Shown: positions 37,800 to 48,899 of the stretch, in pieces | Layout: every line of letters begins with the position of its first letter | Position numbering within the stretch: the first letter of the stretch is position 1 | Origin: Mastigias papua | Lineage: Eukaryota; Cnidaria; Scyphozoa; Rhizostomeae; Mastigiidae | Assembly (NCBI GenBank): GCA_964019165.1 | Contig: OZ025271.1 | Location: 2,664,501-2,728,500, forward strand | Reading direction: 5' to 3' | Length of the DNA: 64,000 nucleotides | The notes under the pieces: generated by a model | The model's database searches: none | The model's input: the letters and a program-made list of their open reading frames with translations, nothing else | Told to the model about the DNA's origin: nothing | Position numbers and translations under genes: made by a program

Positions 37800-38880
37800 T
37801 TTCATCTTGGCCAGTCGACATGGAGGACGAAGGTGCTGCCTGTTCTGTTGCGAGGAGAATTGGTCGCTTTTCTAGCAGGTAGGCCCGTTGTGTTCGTCCT
37901 AGATGGGTGACTTATCATTGTGTGTATGTACTTTGTTAAATTTATCAGTTGTCTGCCTTTGTGAGCCCTGTATTTGCCCTGTTTTAGGCCTGAGTGAAAG
38001 AGCTTCCCTCGGGGGCATTCTCGCCATGACAGTTCTTCTCCAGCCGCTCGATTCTGGTTGCCAAATTGCAATCTTTTACTTGTAAGTTGTACTAAGAGGC
38101 TTGACTGATCTTTCATGTTGTATTCCTTGGTAGGTTAAGGTAATGTGTATTTGTTTTTCACCCCTGTTATATAGCATATAGCATGCGTGTAACTCTCAAA
38201 TCGGAAATGGTTTGAATGGGACTAATGTTGCAGTGAGAAGTGAAAGAACATGTCGTCGGTCTCCTACCAGGTGAGTGGTTTCCTTATTCTATAAAAATTG
38301 ATTTCAAATCGCCTGTCTTTCCTCTGTCCATGCGGTGCATTTTCTACAATCGTTTCGACACTTAATTTCAGTACTGCTAGCGAGATTCAGACACTTCCCT
38401 CAGTGATTGTCCGCCATGACAGTTCTTCTCCAACACGTTTGATGTTATTCGCTGTTGGTTGGTGAAGCCGAGCACACTTTAGTCCGTCTGCTACGAGGTG
38501 AGTCTCTTTATTTCAAATTGCCTATCCTTCCTCTGAACACTGTATGCATTTTCTATGTTATTTTCGACAATTAATTTGCGATCTTTGTTAGCGAGATTCC
38601 AACACCTTCCCTCGGGGATTTCTGCCATGACAGTTCCTCTACTACAGGATTGATGGTCTTCACTGTTGCCGGTGAATTCAAGCGAACTTTCGTCCATCTG
38701 CTGCAAGGTGAGTGGATTTTTATGCAATAAGGTTTTATTGTAGATTGCCTGTATTTTTCTGTCTACTATACCCGTTTGACATTGGTCAAGTTATGTCAGT
38801 ATTTTGAGCGAAGAGATTCCTCGAGCTTCCCTCGGGGGTATTTCGCCATGACACTTCCTCTCCGATCAGATTGATTTTAT
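37800..38880 (+). other. Exon-module block of U8
   Basis: Cores lie near 38022, 38412, 38622 (TGCCATGACAG, shared with U4) and 38844. Confidence 0.5.
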
Positions 38881-39323
38881 TCTCTAGATTGTTGTGATTT
38901 TTTAACAGGAGTTTGATGACATACTTATGACATATTTACTATTGTATTCCTCGGTAGATTTCTATTTATTTCTTGGCAATAATGCTTAAATGGAATAAGA
39001 AGTCGTTATGCTTGCTGATGAATTTGTTCTACATGAGATGCTAAATCTGGCCATTGCAGAGTTCTGTTGGGTTTAATATTTGGCGTACTGTTAATATTTT
39101 AAGTTCTTATGAGCAATGTAATTATTACAGGGGGTTTGCGTTTCCCCTCAGTTCAGTCAAGGAAGCAACTGCTCTGTGTGTTTCATTCCCATTGCCAGTA
39201 GTCAAAAAACATCTAAATATATTTGTATAGAGATGTCCAACGTGTTTGTAATTTATTTGCTAACTGTTCTTAATATTATTCCTATGATATTTTGGTGTGC
39301 TTACACTCTGTATTTTGTTGTAG

Positions 39324-39501
39324 GTTGCAGATAGTAATGCGAGGGGATTCCCAACTTGAAATCATGATCGCAGACACCTCTCATCCTTTGTTTGCGAACA
39401 ATAGTATTTACACAAGGCCGCAAACTTGCAGTTGAGGGCGTGTTTGCGAAGTGGAAGGATGTCTTGCAATTCTTCGTGGAATTTCGTCCTTTCTCTCTAA
39501 G
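39324..39501 (+). other. Exon-like segment K of U8
   Basis: It matches U4 segment K, with intact acceptor, donor and GGGGATTCCC. Confidence 0.5.
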
Positions 39502-41449
39502 GTAAGTGGCTTATTTCATTGACACGGTTTTGATGTAGTTTTGCCAGGATTTTGTTGTGTAGAATGGTCGCTACTTTACCAGCCAGACGAGATTTAGTGC
39601 GATGTTTTGAGGGAGATTCCATACGATTGCCTCGGCTCGGGGGTCATATGATCGTGGCAGTTCCTTTCATGTTCGCTTGATTTTCACCTGTAATTTACCG
39701 GTTTGTTACTACAGAAATTTCGGTATAATATTTAGGAGATGCTTACTGTATTATTTACTGATATACTAGGACTTTTATCGTGCTGTTTCTACTTTGTATT
39801 TCCGCGAGATTTTCACTGACTTATAACTGAATAGTTAGGCCGCTTTTGTTTTGCGTTTGAGCTGTTGTAGGCGATGTCTGCTTAGCTCTTGCTTTTTAGG
39901 ATACACTCATTGTAAGCTGGAGCTAAGACACTGTTCAAATTATTCGTTAGGTTATTGGACTGTAATAGCTCTCTTTCCCGTTCACTTTTGTTGCAGTATT
40001 TTGAGGAAAGTAGTAGTAAGTGTATTCTCTCTAAAACTTCGAGGGGTTGTTCATATTACTCTCAGTCGCCATAGCTGCCACGGTACACTTTGTATTCTAA
40101 ATCACTGGGGTATTTATAGTTAAAAGTGCCAAGCCTTATACGGATATTTTATCTACCAATTCGCTGATAATATGGTGTATAGTACCGTGCGTTTTACGGT
40201 AGTTGCTCCTTCATGTATTTACACTGATATTGTATTCTAAATTAGCTTTATATTCAACACACTTAAGTAACTTATTCACGAGGCTTCATTCAGTATAGTA
40301 CTTTACTAATTGCCTATGTACTACCAGCAGTCTACCACTCTTTATTTACAACAGTCTATTATTTGTGTTCACTATATATTTTAGTGTTATGTTGGTTGAA
40401 TCTGCATGTGGGCACTTTTATGCTAAATGTTCTTTTCCTGGTAAACCTGCTCTGTGCCTTGCTGAGATGATTTATTATAGACACCATTAATGATTTCCAT
40501 AAATCATTCTGCACATGATAACATTATTTTTGTTTGTCAAGTAGTGTTGGATAACAAGCATGTGTATTGTGTAGACTTCATCCCTGGAGCCCCACCTTCC
40601 AGTCCCAAGATCACTGAACAGTAGTCTTCATAATCAAATATTATGATGGGCTTGCTCTAAGAGATTATTATGAATACAAGCTTATGTGACAGTCATACAC
40701 AGTGTGTGAATTTGAAGTCTTTGTTGAATATTCTAGACCATCTGTTAGGAATATTCTTCAGCTGTGATGCACTTGAATTAAACAGTATCATTAGGTATTC
40801 CCATTTCACAAAACCTACTTGAATCTAAGTATTAAAGCAGTTTGTATGTGTTTACTTGGTGTGCCCAATTGATGTCCTTAGACCAGAGTTGTAGCTGTAT
40901 ATTACCTGATTGCCTGTCTGTATGATTTTTTCACTAGCCTGTATCACTGTCAGATATCAGTTGTTACCACTAGCATTATCACTTTTCATATATCATTCTA
41001 CATGTGGTGATATGTTGTTAAAGTTGTCTGTTAGTTACAGCTAGCAACTTATTTCTATTGTATTGAATAGATATATAAAGCCCCCCTCCTATCTAACACA
41101 AAACTATTGTTTAAATGTTTTTTGATGATGCAATCTCTAACATTTTATCACTCATTCTTAAGAGTTAGAACTTTATGTGTTTGACAAGAGTTTAGCATTC
41201 ACTTACATGATTGTGGCCCATAGTATTGTGACCTTTGAGTATGGTGTAGGATTACACAGGAATAGTATTTTACTTATGAACGCTTAGACTATAAAATTCT
41301 GAGGTAGTGTTATTGCATAAAGCCTACTTTAATGCCTAGATGGTACTGAATGATGCTGAAGACTATACAGTATGCGTTCCATTTAGTAGTTTATTGTAAC
41401 AACCATTTGCGCTACTTAACTGCTATATTTATATACTGGAGACTAGCGG

Positions 41450-42045
41450 TTTTTTTTGATAGCCCGCTAGACGCGGGCTCCCCTACCCCAGTTACCCGCT
41501 GGCCCTGTCAAAATCACTTTGCAAAGTAGCCTTGGAAAGACTAACGCAGTGCCCCATCCAGGTTGCATGGTCCGCATTGTCGATGAGCATGGATGAAACA
41601 GCTCGCATAGGATCAAGAGAAGATGACGTCATTGGAGCGTGTGACATCCGGCCTTTGCAATGGACAAATCGATTAAAATTTGAGAGAAAAAGTTGTGCAA
41701 AAATGCTCGGATACCTGCGCTAGGCTATGGGGCTTTAGAAGATGAAGAAGAATGTCCAAAAGCCCCATAGCCTAGCGCAGGTATCCGAGCATTTTTGCAC
41801 AACTTTTTCTCTCAAATTTTAATCGATTTGTCCATTGCAAAGGCCGGATGTCACACGCTCCAATGACGTCATCTTCTCTTGATCCTATGCGAGCTGTTTC
41901 ATCCATGCTCATCGACAATGCGGACCATGCAACCTGGATGGGGCACTGCGTTAGTCTTTCCAAGGCTACTTTGCAAAGTGATTTTGACAGGGCCAGCGGG
42001 TAACTGGGGTAGGGGAGCCCGCGTCTAGCGGGCTATCAAAAAAAA
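41450..42045. repeat. HP9: giant inverted repeat closing U8
   Basis: Arms are 41450-41736 and 41759-42045 (287 bp each), 22-nt loop AGAAGATGAAGAAGAATG..., beta type. It is nearly identical to HP5. Confidence 0.97.
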
Positions 42046-42110
42046 TCTCTATATACTAAGATCCCTAATATGCAAATGAGCAAAATCAAAGGGGCCGCAG
42101 CTCTGGCTCG
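42046..42110 (+). promoter_or_regulatory. 5' terminus of U9
   Basis: TCTCTATATACTAAGATCCC and ATGCAAATGAG are exact. CCAAT and CACGTG are absent. ACGAGATATTCGG near 42229 is the shared downstream core. Confidence 0.4.
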
Positions 42111-42289
42111 TGGCGATTTTCCTGAACTGGTCGCTGGTCCCCTCGGGTTTAGACTGTGCTCCGATTGTCGTGTACCATCCCAATGGGTGCAATCAGTTTC
42201 GCTTTTATTTTTATCTATTTTCTCTTACGAGATATTCGGATTTCTCTTTTTCGACTTTGTGGGCCTTTGTTTATAGCCTTTTGTTCTCC

Positions 42290-43370
42290 ATTGTTTTCGT
42301 CCGCAACCACGTAAACTGACTACTCTCAGAACGGGTATAGAGCTTGCTTGGATGGGTCTTCGTTCTGGTTGTCGTCCACGGTTTCGTCCTTTTGCTACCA
42401 GGTGAGTCGCTATTGTCGTACAGTAGAGGTTGCCAACATGTTCTTCGTAAAATCGTTGCATTTCCTACTATTTTCACCTGCGTAATTCGATGTTTTAAGC
42501 GAAGTCGCATGGCCAACCTCTCTAGCGGGATTATCGCCATGACAGTTCCATTCCAGGCCGTTCGACTCTACTCGCTATTTCACGTTGCTGTCTGTGTTTA
42601 ATTCTGATCACCTATTGACTAGAAGGTGTCAGTTGTATTACGTGCTATATTGCTGCCTATTTCGCTTGCCTTTGACGCGTGTTTACAAGAGATCGGATTG
42701 CGATCGTTTAGCTTTCGCTTCGGGGAGTGTCCTCGAGGCCATAAATTTCCCTTTGAATCAGAGGACAAAGTTGTCAGTGTGTTCTACGTGGTAAGTCTCT
42801 TTTTTCTTACCAAAATGGTTTGTTTAACTCTAAATGTATATGCTTTATCCATTGTGTGAGTTGTATACCGTTCTCGGCTATTTGTTTTGATGTTTTCAGT
42901 CACGTTCCAACACCTTGACTCTGAGCTATTATCGCCATGACAGTTCCTCTCCAAGGAGTTTGATTCTGCTAGGTAAACCAAAGTCATTTCCCTGCTAAAT
43001 AATGATAGACCATACCGAAGTTATGTACTGTTATTATCCCTCCTATGTTAGAGTGTATTTATTATTTGATTTTGACGTGTGCTTATATTACGAAGGATAA
43101 CGATCGTGTAGCTTTCAGTTCATGGAGTTTCTTGAGGGGGATCTATTCTGCCCTTTGACCTGATGGAAAGCTCGCAATTACTGCTACCAGGTGAGTCACT
43201 TTTGTGATTTGACATTGTGTCATATATCCTTTAACATACTTTCTCTATCAAATGTCTACTTTTGTACTCTTTTCTGTACACTTTACTTCAGTGATTTGAG
43301 CGAGATTCAAAGACCTTCCCTCGGGGGGCATTTCGCCATGACACTTCCTTTCGGATCAGATTGATGTTAT
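42290..43370 (+). other. Exon-module block of U9
   Basis: Cores lie near 42535, 42933 and 43334. Donors occur at CAG|GTGAGT near 42401 and 43191 and at GTG|GTAAGT near 42790. The modules diverge more than in other units but keep core and donor. Confidence 0.48.
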
Positions 43371-43840
43371 TCTCTGGATTTTGGTGTTTTGTATAACATT
43401 GTCATGACATACTTGCGATATGGATACAGTTGTATTCTTTGGTAGATTGCTATTTATTCCTTAGTTTAAATGCGTGCGTAGATGAGATAGGAAATCATTA
43501 TGATTGCTGGTGAATTTGTGGTAGATTGAATATTTAATTTGGGTACTGCTCTATTCTGTTGGGCCTACGTGTGTATTTGACTTCTCTGTGACTTACTGTT
43601 AAGAGGTTAAATTCATATTGGTAATAGAACTGTTGTAAGGGGTTTGCATTCCCCCTCAGTTCAATGGAGGAAGCAACTGCTCCATGTGTGTCATTGTCGT
43701 TGCCAGTAGTCACTAAATATCTAAATGCGTTTGTAGAGAAACGTCCAAAGTTTGTATATTTTACTATTTTTGCTGTTCTCCATACTATACCTATGGCGTT
43801 CTGGTATCCTTAACTGATTACACTGGTTAGTTTGTTGTAG

Positions 43841-44018
43841 GTTGTAGAGAGAAATGCGAGGGGATTCCCAAGTTCATCTCATGATCGCAGAAACCTCTTA
43901 TCCTTTGTTTGCGAACAATAGTATTTACACAAGACCGCAAGTTTGCAGTTGAGGGCGTGTTTACAGAGAGGATTGATGTTTTGCAAGCAGTAGCAGAGTT
44001 TCATCAATTGTATACAAG
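43841..44018 (+). other. Exon-like segment K of U9
   Basis: Acceptor TTGTTGTAG and donor AAG|GTAAGTG flank 178 nt with GGGGATTCCC. The 3' third has diverged. Confidence 0.5.
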
Positions 44019-44271
44019 GTAAGTGATTTATTTCATGTACCAGGTATCGATGTAGTGTTGCTAGGATGTTGTGTATAGAATGATTCCTACTTTGCCAACT
44101 GGACGAGATGTAATTCGATGTTTTGATGGAGATTCCACTAATATTGCCTCGGGGTCATATGATCATGCCACTTGCTTTCATGTTGGCTTGATTTTCGCGT
44201 ATAAATTATCGTTCTCTTACTTCAGAAGTTTCGGTAGAGTATTCAAGAGACGCTTACTGTATTATTTAATG

Positions 44272-44650
44272 GGCGGATGTGCAGTTTAGGGTAACAGCTA
44301 AATCGCGTTAAATTCTATACGAAATTACTCCTTACGATGAGGAGAGTCGAAACAAACGATAAAAAGTGCGGTTCTACTTACCAATTACTTTGGGTTTGGG
44401 TTAGGGTCAGGGTTAGGGTTTTGTGCAGGGAAAGGGTCAGGGTTAGCGTTAGCGTTAGTTGTAGAATGAGCGGAAGTTTCTTAATTGACAAAGGGATTTC
44501 AATGTTCATCGAGCGAAAAATAAGGCTAAATAAGTAATTGGTAAGTAGAACCGCACTTTTTATCGTTTGTTTCGACTCTCCTCATCGTAAGGAGTAATTT
44601 CGTATAGAATTTAACGCGATTTAGCTGTTACCCTAAACTGCACATCCGCC
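44272..44650. mobile_element. 379-bp MITE with 119-bp perfect TIRs and 8-bp TSD
   Basis: Terminal inverted repeats 44272-44390 and 44532-44650 match fully and begin GGCGGATGTGCAGTTTAGGG. The target duplication ATTTAATG is at 44264-44271 and 44651-44658; the empty site in sister units is ATTTACTGATATACTAGG. The 141-bp centre has degenerate telomere-like GGGTTAGGG runs. An 8-bp duplication with a GG start allows Merlin, hAT-like or P-like families, and there is no transposase to decide. Confidence 0.93.
44391..44460 (+). repeat. Degenerate telomere-like GGGTTAGGG run inside the MITE
   Basis: Several GGGTTAGGG, GGGTCAGGG and GCGTTAGCG hexamer-like steps lie in the MITE centre. They are too irregular to be a telomere and look like a simple repeat carried by the element. 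Confidence 0.6.
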
Positions 44651-46298
44651 ATTTAATGATATACTAGGACTATTTAGAGTTCTGTTGTACCTCGTAGTTG
44701 CGCGAGAGTTTAAGGGAGAAAGTTCCGAGGGGTTAGGCCGATTTGTTTACGTTTCAGATGTTGTCAATCACTTCTACTTAGATGTTGGGTTTTACCATGC
44801 ACTTATTGTAGCCTAGAGCTAAGATATTGTTCAAATTATTCCTTGGATTAGTGGAGTGTACTAGCTCAATTTCCCGTTTGGTTTTCTTTCAGTGTTTTGA
44901 GTAAAGTGCTGCGTGTATGCTCTCTAAAACTTTGATGGGCTTTTCATATTACTCTCAGTTTCCATGGCTGATGACTTGCTTAGTCCCAGTAGTACACTTT
45001 GTATTCTAAATCGCTGGGGTATTTGTAGTTAAGAGTGCTAAACCTTATACGGATATGTTATCTACTACCTCGCGAATAACATTGTGTATAGTACCGTGCA
45101 TTTTACGGTAGTTGCTTCTTGATTTATTTACACTGATATTGTATTCTAAATTAGCTTTGTATTCAACACACTTAAGTAACTTATTCACGAGGCTTCATTC
45201 AGTGTAGTACTTTACTAATTGCCTATATAGTACGAGCAGTCTACCACTCTTTATTTTCAACAGTCTATTATTTGTGTTCACTATATATTTTAGTGTTATT
45301 TTGGTTGAATCTGCATGTGGCACTTTATGCTAAATGTTCTTTTCCTGGCAAACCTGCTCTGTGCCTTGCTGAGATGATGTATTATAGACACCATTAATGA
45401 TTTCCATAAATCATTCTGCACATGATAACATTATTTTTGTTTGTCAAGTAGTGTTGGATAACAAGCATGTGTATTGTGTAGACTTCATCCCTGGAGCCCC
45501 ACGTTCCAGTCCCAAGGTCACTGAACAGTATTCTTCATAATCAAATATTATGAGGGGCTTGCTCTAAGAGATTATTATGTATACAAGCTTATGCCACATT
45601 CATACACAGTTTTTGAATTTGAAGTCTTTATTGACTATTCTAGACAATCTCTTAGGAATATTCTTCAGCATTGATGTACTTGAATCAAACAGTATCATTA
45701 GGCAGTGCCATGTCAAAACACCTGCTTGAATCTATATATTATAGGAGTTTGACAGTTTTTACTGGGTGTGCCCAATTGATGTCCCCTGTATCACTGTCAG
45801 ATATTAGTTGTTACCATTAGCATTATCACTTTTCACATATCATTCTGCATATGGCGATATGTTGTTAAAGTTGTGTATTAGTTACAGCTAGCAACCTTAT
45901 TTGTATTGTATTGAATAGGCATATAAAGCCCCGCTCCTATCTAACACAAAACTTTTGTTTAAATTTTATTTGATGCTGCAATCTCTAAAATTTTATCACT
46001 TATTCTTAAGAGTTAGAACTTTGTGTTTTTGACAAGAGTTTAGCATTCACTTACATGTTTGTGGCCCATAGTATTGTGACCTTTGAGTATGCTGTAGGAT
46101 TACAAAGCAATATTATTTTAATTATGAATGCTTAGACTATAAACTTCTGAGGTAGTGTTCTTGCATAAAGCCTACTTTAATGCCTAGATGGTACTGAATG
46201 ATGCTGAAGACTATACAGTATGCATTTGATTTAGTAGTTTATTGTAACAACCATTTGCACTACTTAACTACTATATTTATATACTGGAGACTAGCGGT

Positions 46299-46892
46299 TT
46301 TTTTTGATAGCCCGCTAGACGCGGGCTCCCCTACCCCAGTTACCTGCTGGCCCTGTCAAAATCAATTTGCAAATTAGCCTTGGAAAGACTAACGCAGTGC
46401 CCCATCCAGGTTGCATGGTCCGCATTGTCGATGAGCATGGATGAAAAAGCTCGCATAGGATCAAGAGAAGGTGACGTCATTGGAGCGTGTGACATCCGGC
46501 CTTTGCAATGGACAAATCGATTAAAATTTGAGAGAAAAAGTTGTGCAAAAATGCTCGGATACCTGCGCTAGGCTATGGGGCTTTAGAAGATGAAAAAGAA
46601 TGTCCAAAAGCCCCATAGCCTAGCGCAGGTATCCGAGCATTTTTGCACAACTTTTTCTCTCAAATTTTAATCGATTTGTCCATTGCAAAGGCCGGATGTC
46701 ACACGCTCCAATGACGTCACCTTCTCTTGATCCTATGCGAGCTTTTTCATCCATGCTCATCGACAATGCGGACCATGCAACCTGGATGGGGCACTGCGTT
46801 AGTCTTTCCAAGGCTAATTTGCAAATTGATTTTGACAGGGCCAGCAGGTAACTGGGGTAGGGGAGCCCGCGTCTAGCGGGCTATCAAAAAAA
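46299..46892. repeat. HP10: giant inverted repeat closing U9
   Basis: Arms are 46299-46584 and 46607-46892 (286 bp each), 22-nt loop, beta type. Private paired changes: AGAAGGTGACGTC against GACGTCACCTTCT, and TTACCTGCTGG against CCAGCAGGTAA. Confidence 0.97.
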
Positions 46893-46990
46893 TCTCTATA
46901 TACTAAGATCCCTATATGCAAATGAGTCGCCGGCCAATCGGTTGCCTCCATTTTGTACCACGTGACCCGTTTTTTGCCCCTATCTAAATG
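46893..46990 (+). promoter_or_regulatory. 5' terminus of U10
   Basis: All four motifs (TATATAC, ATGCAAAT, CCAAT, CACGTG) are present in the standard order. Confidence 0.45.
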
Positions 46991-47199
46991 ACATTTCTCC
47001 TCCCAGGCCGGTTGGGGGATCGCCACCAAACTGCTCTTGGGGGTTCTCCTGGGTGTCTACTTACTCACAAAGGAGGGGTTTTTCGATATCTCTCTTCGTT
47101 CCCGAGATATTCAAAAGTTAAAGTTACGGTTAGTTCTCGCATATACTGAGCGCCATCGACATTGTGTACCTCTGCGCAGGATTTGTGCTTTCACCTTGG

Positions 47200-48290
47200 C
47201 CAGTCGACATGGAGGACGAAGGTGCTGCATTTGCTGTTGCGAGGAGAATTGGTCTCTTTTCTAGCAGGTAGGCCCGTTGTGTTCTTCCTAGATGGTTGAT
47301 CTAACAGCATGTGTATTTACTTTGTCAAATTTATCAGTTTTCTGCCTTTATGTGCCGTGTATTTGCCCTGTTTTAGGCCTGAGAGAAGCAGCTTCCCTCG
47401 GGGGCATTCTCGCCATGACAGTTCTTCTCCAGCCGCTCGACTCTGGTTGCCAAATTGCACTCCTTTCACTGGTAAGTTGTACTAAGAGGTTTGACTGATG
47501 TTTCATGTTGTATTCCTTGGTAGGTTAAGGTAATGTGTATTTGTTTTTCATCCCTGTTTTATAGCATATAGCGAGCGTGTAACTCTCAAATCGGGAATGG
47601 TTTGAATGGGACTAACCTTGCAGTGAGAAGTGCAAGAACATGTCGTTGGTCTGCTATCAGGTGAGTGGTTTCCTTAGTCTATAAAGTTTGATTTCAAATG
47701 GCCTGTCTTTCCTCTGTCCACGCTATGCATTTTCTACAATCATGCCGACACTTAATGTCAGTAGTGCCAGCGAGATTCTGATACCTTCCCTCAGTGATTT
47801 TCCGCCATGACAGTTCGTCTCCAACGCGTTTTATCTTATTCACTGTTGTTGGGTGAAGTCTAGCGAACTTTAGTACGTCTGCTACGAGGTGAGTCTTTTA
47901 TGTCAAATTGCCTGTCTTTCCTCTGACCACTGTATGCATTTTCTATATTATTTTCGACAATTAATTTGCTATCTTTGTTACCGAGATTCCAACACCTTCC
48001 CTTGGGGATTGTCCGCCATGACAGTCCCTCTACTACAGGATTGCCGTTCTTCGCTTTTGCCGGGTGACTTCAAGCGACCTTTTCCTCCTATCTGCTACAA
48101 GCTGAGTTGTTTTTCATGCAATAAGTTCTTATTTTAGATTGCCTGTATTTTTCCGTCTACTATACGCGTGTCACATTGCTCAAATTATGTCAGTATTTTG
48201 AGCGAAGAGTTTCCTCGAGCTTCCCTCGGGGTTGTTTCGCCATGACACTTCCTCTCCGATCAGATTGATTTTACTCCCTAGATTGTTGTG
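47200..48290 (+). other. Exon-module block of U10
   Basis: Cores lie near 47411, 47803, 48014 and 48238. The donor after the third module is changed from AAG|GTGAGT to AAGCTGAGT near 48101, so that splice site should be dead in this copy. Confidence 0.5.
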
Positions 48291-48728
48291 GGTTGCTTAC
48301 AGGAGGTTGATGAAATACTTATGACATATTTACTATTGTATTCCTTTGGTAGATTTCTATTTATTTCTTGGCTAAAATGCTTGCTTAGATGGAATAAGAA
48401 TTCGTTATGCTTGCTGATGACGTTGTGCTACATGGGATGCTGAATATGGGCATTGCTGAGTTCTGTTGGGTTTAATATTTGGCTTACTGTTAATATTTCA
48501 AGTTCTTATGGGCAATGCAAGTATTATAAGAGGTTTGTATCCCCCTCAGTTCAGTCAAGGAAGCAACTGCTCTGTGTGTTTCATTCCCATTACCAGTAGT
48601 CAAATCACCATCTAAATATATTTTTATAGAGATGTGGAATGTGTTTGTAATTTACTTTCTAACTGTTCTTAATATTATTCCTATGATAGTTTGGTGTGCT
48701 TCACTCTTTATTTTGTTGTACATTGTAG

Positions 48729-48899
48729 ATAGAAATGCGAGGGGATTCCCAACTTGAGATCACGATCGCAGAAACCTCTCATCCTTTGTTTGTGAACAAT
48801 AGTATTTACACAAGACCGCAAGTGTGCAGTTGAGGGCGTGTTTACGACGTGGATGGATATCTTGCAATTCTTCGTGGAATTTTGTCTCTTTTCTATAAG
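48729..48899 (+). other. Exon-like segment K of U10 with altered acceptor
   Basis: It has TTGTACATTGTAG as in U3 and U5; donor AAG|GTAAGTGG and GGGGATTCCC are intact. Confidence 0.45.

Larger units (their letters stand above)
37504..42045 (+). mobile_element. Unit U8: Helitron-like tandem unit, near twin of U4
   Basis: The 4,542-bp unit follows U4 at a constant 18,853-bp offset, including segment K and hairpin. The tract 39502-41449 is AT-rich with no recognisable gene. Confidence 0.74.
42046..46892 (+). mobile_element. Unit U9: divergent 5' half, family-I 3' half, with MITE
   Basis: The 4,847-bp unit falls to 4,460 bp without the MITE and its 8-bp target copy. The 5' half is a class of its own (ATCAAAGGGGCCGCAGC). 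From about 44990 it matches U4/U8 closely, which suggests a recombination junction between about 44750 and 44990. The tract 44660-46298 holds no recognisable gene. Confidence 0.7.

Noticed and set aside
44391..44460. Interstitial telomere or chromosome-end fusion.
   Set aside because: The TTAGGG-like steps are few, irregular and enclosed inside a MITE with a target duplication.
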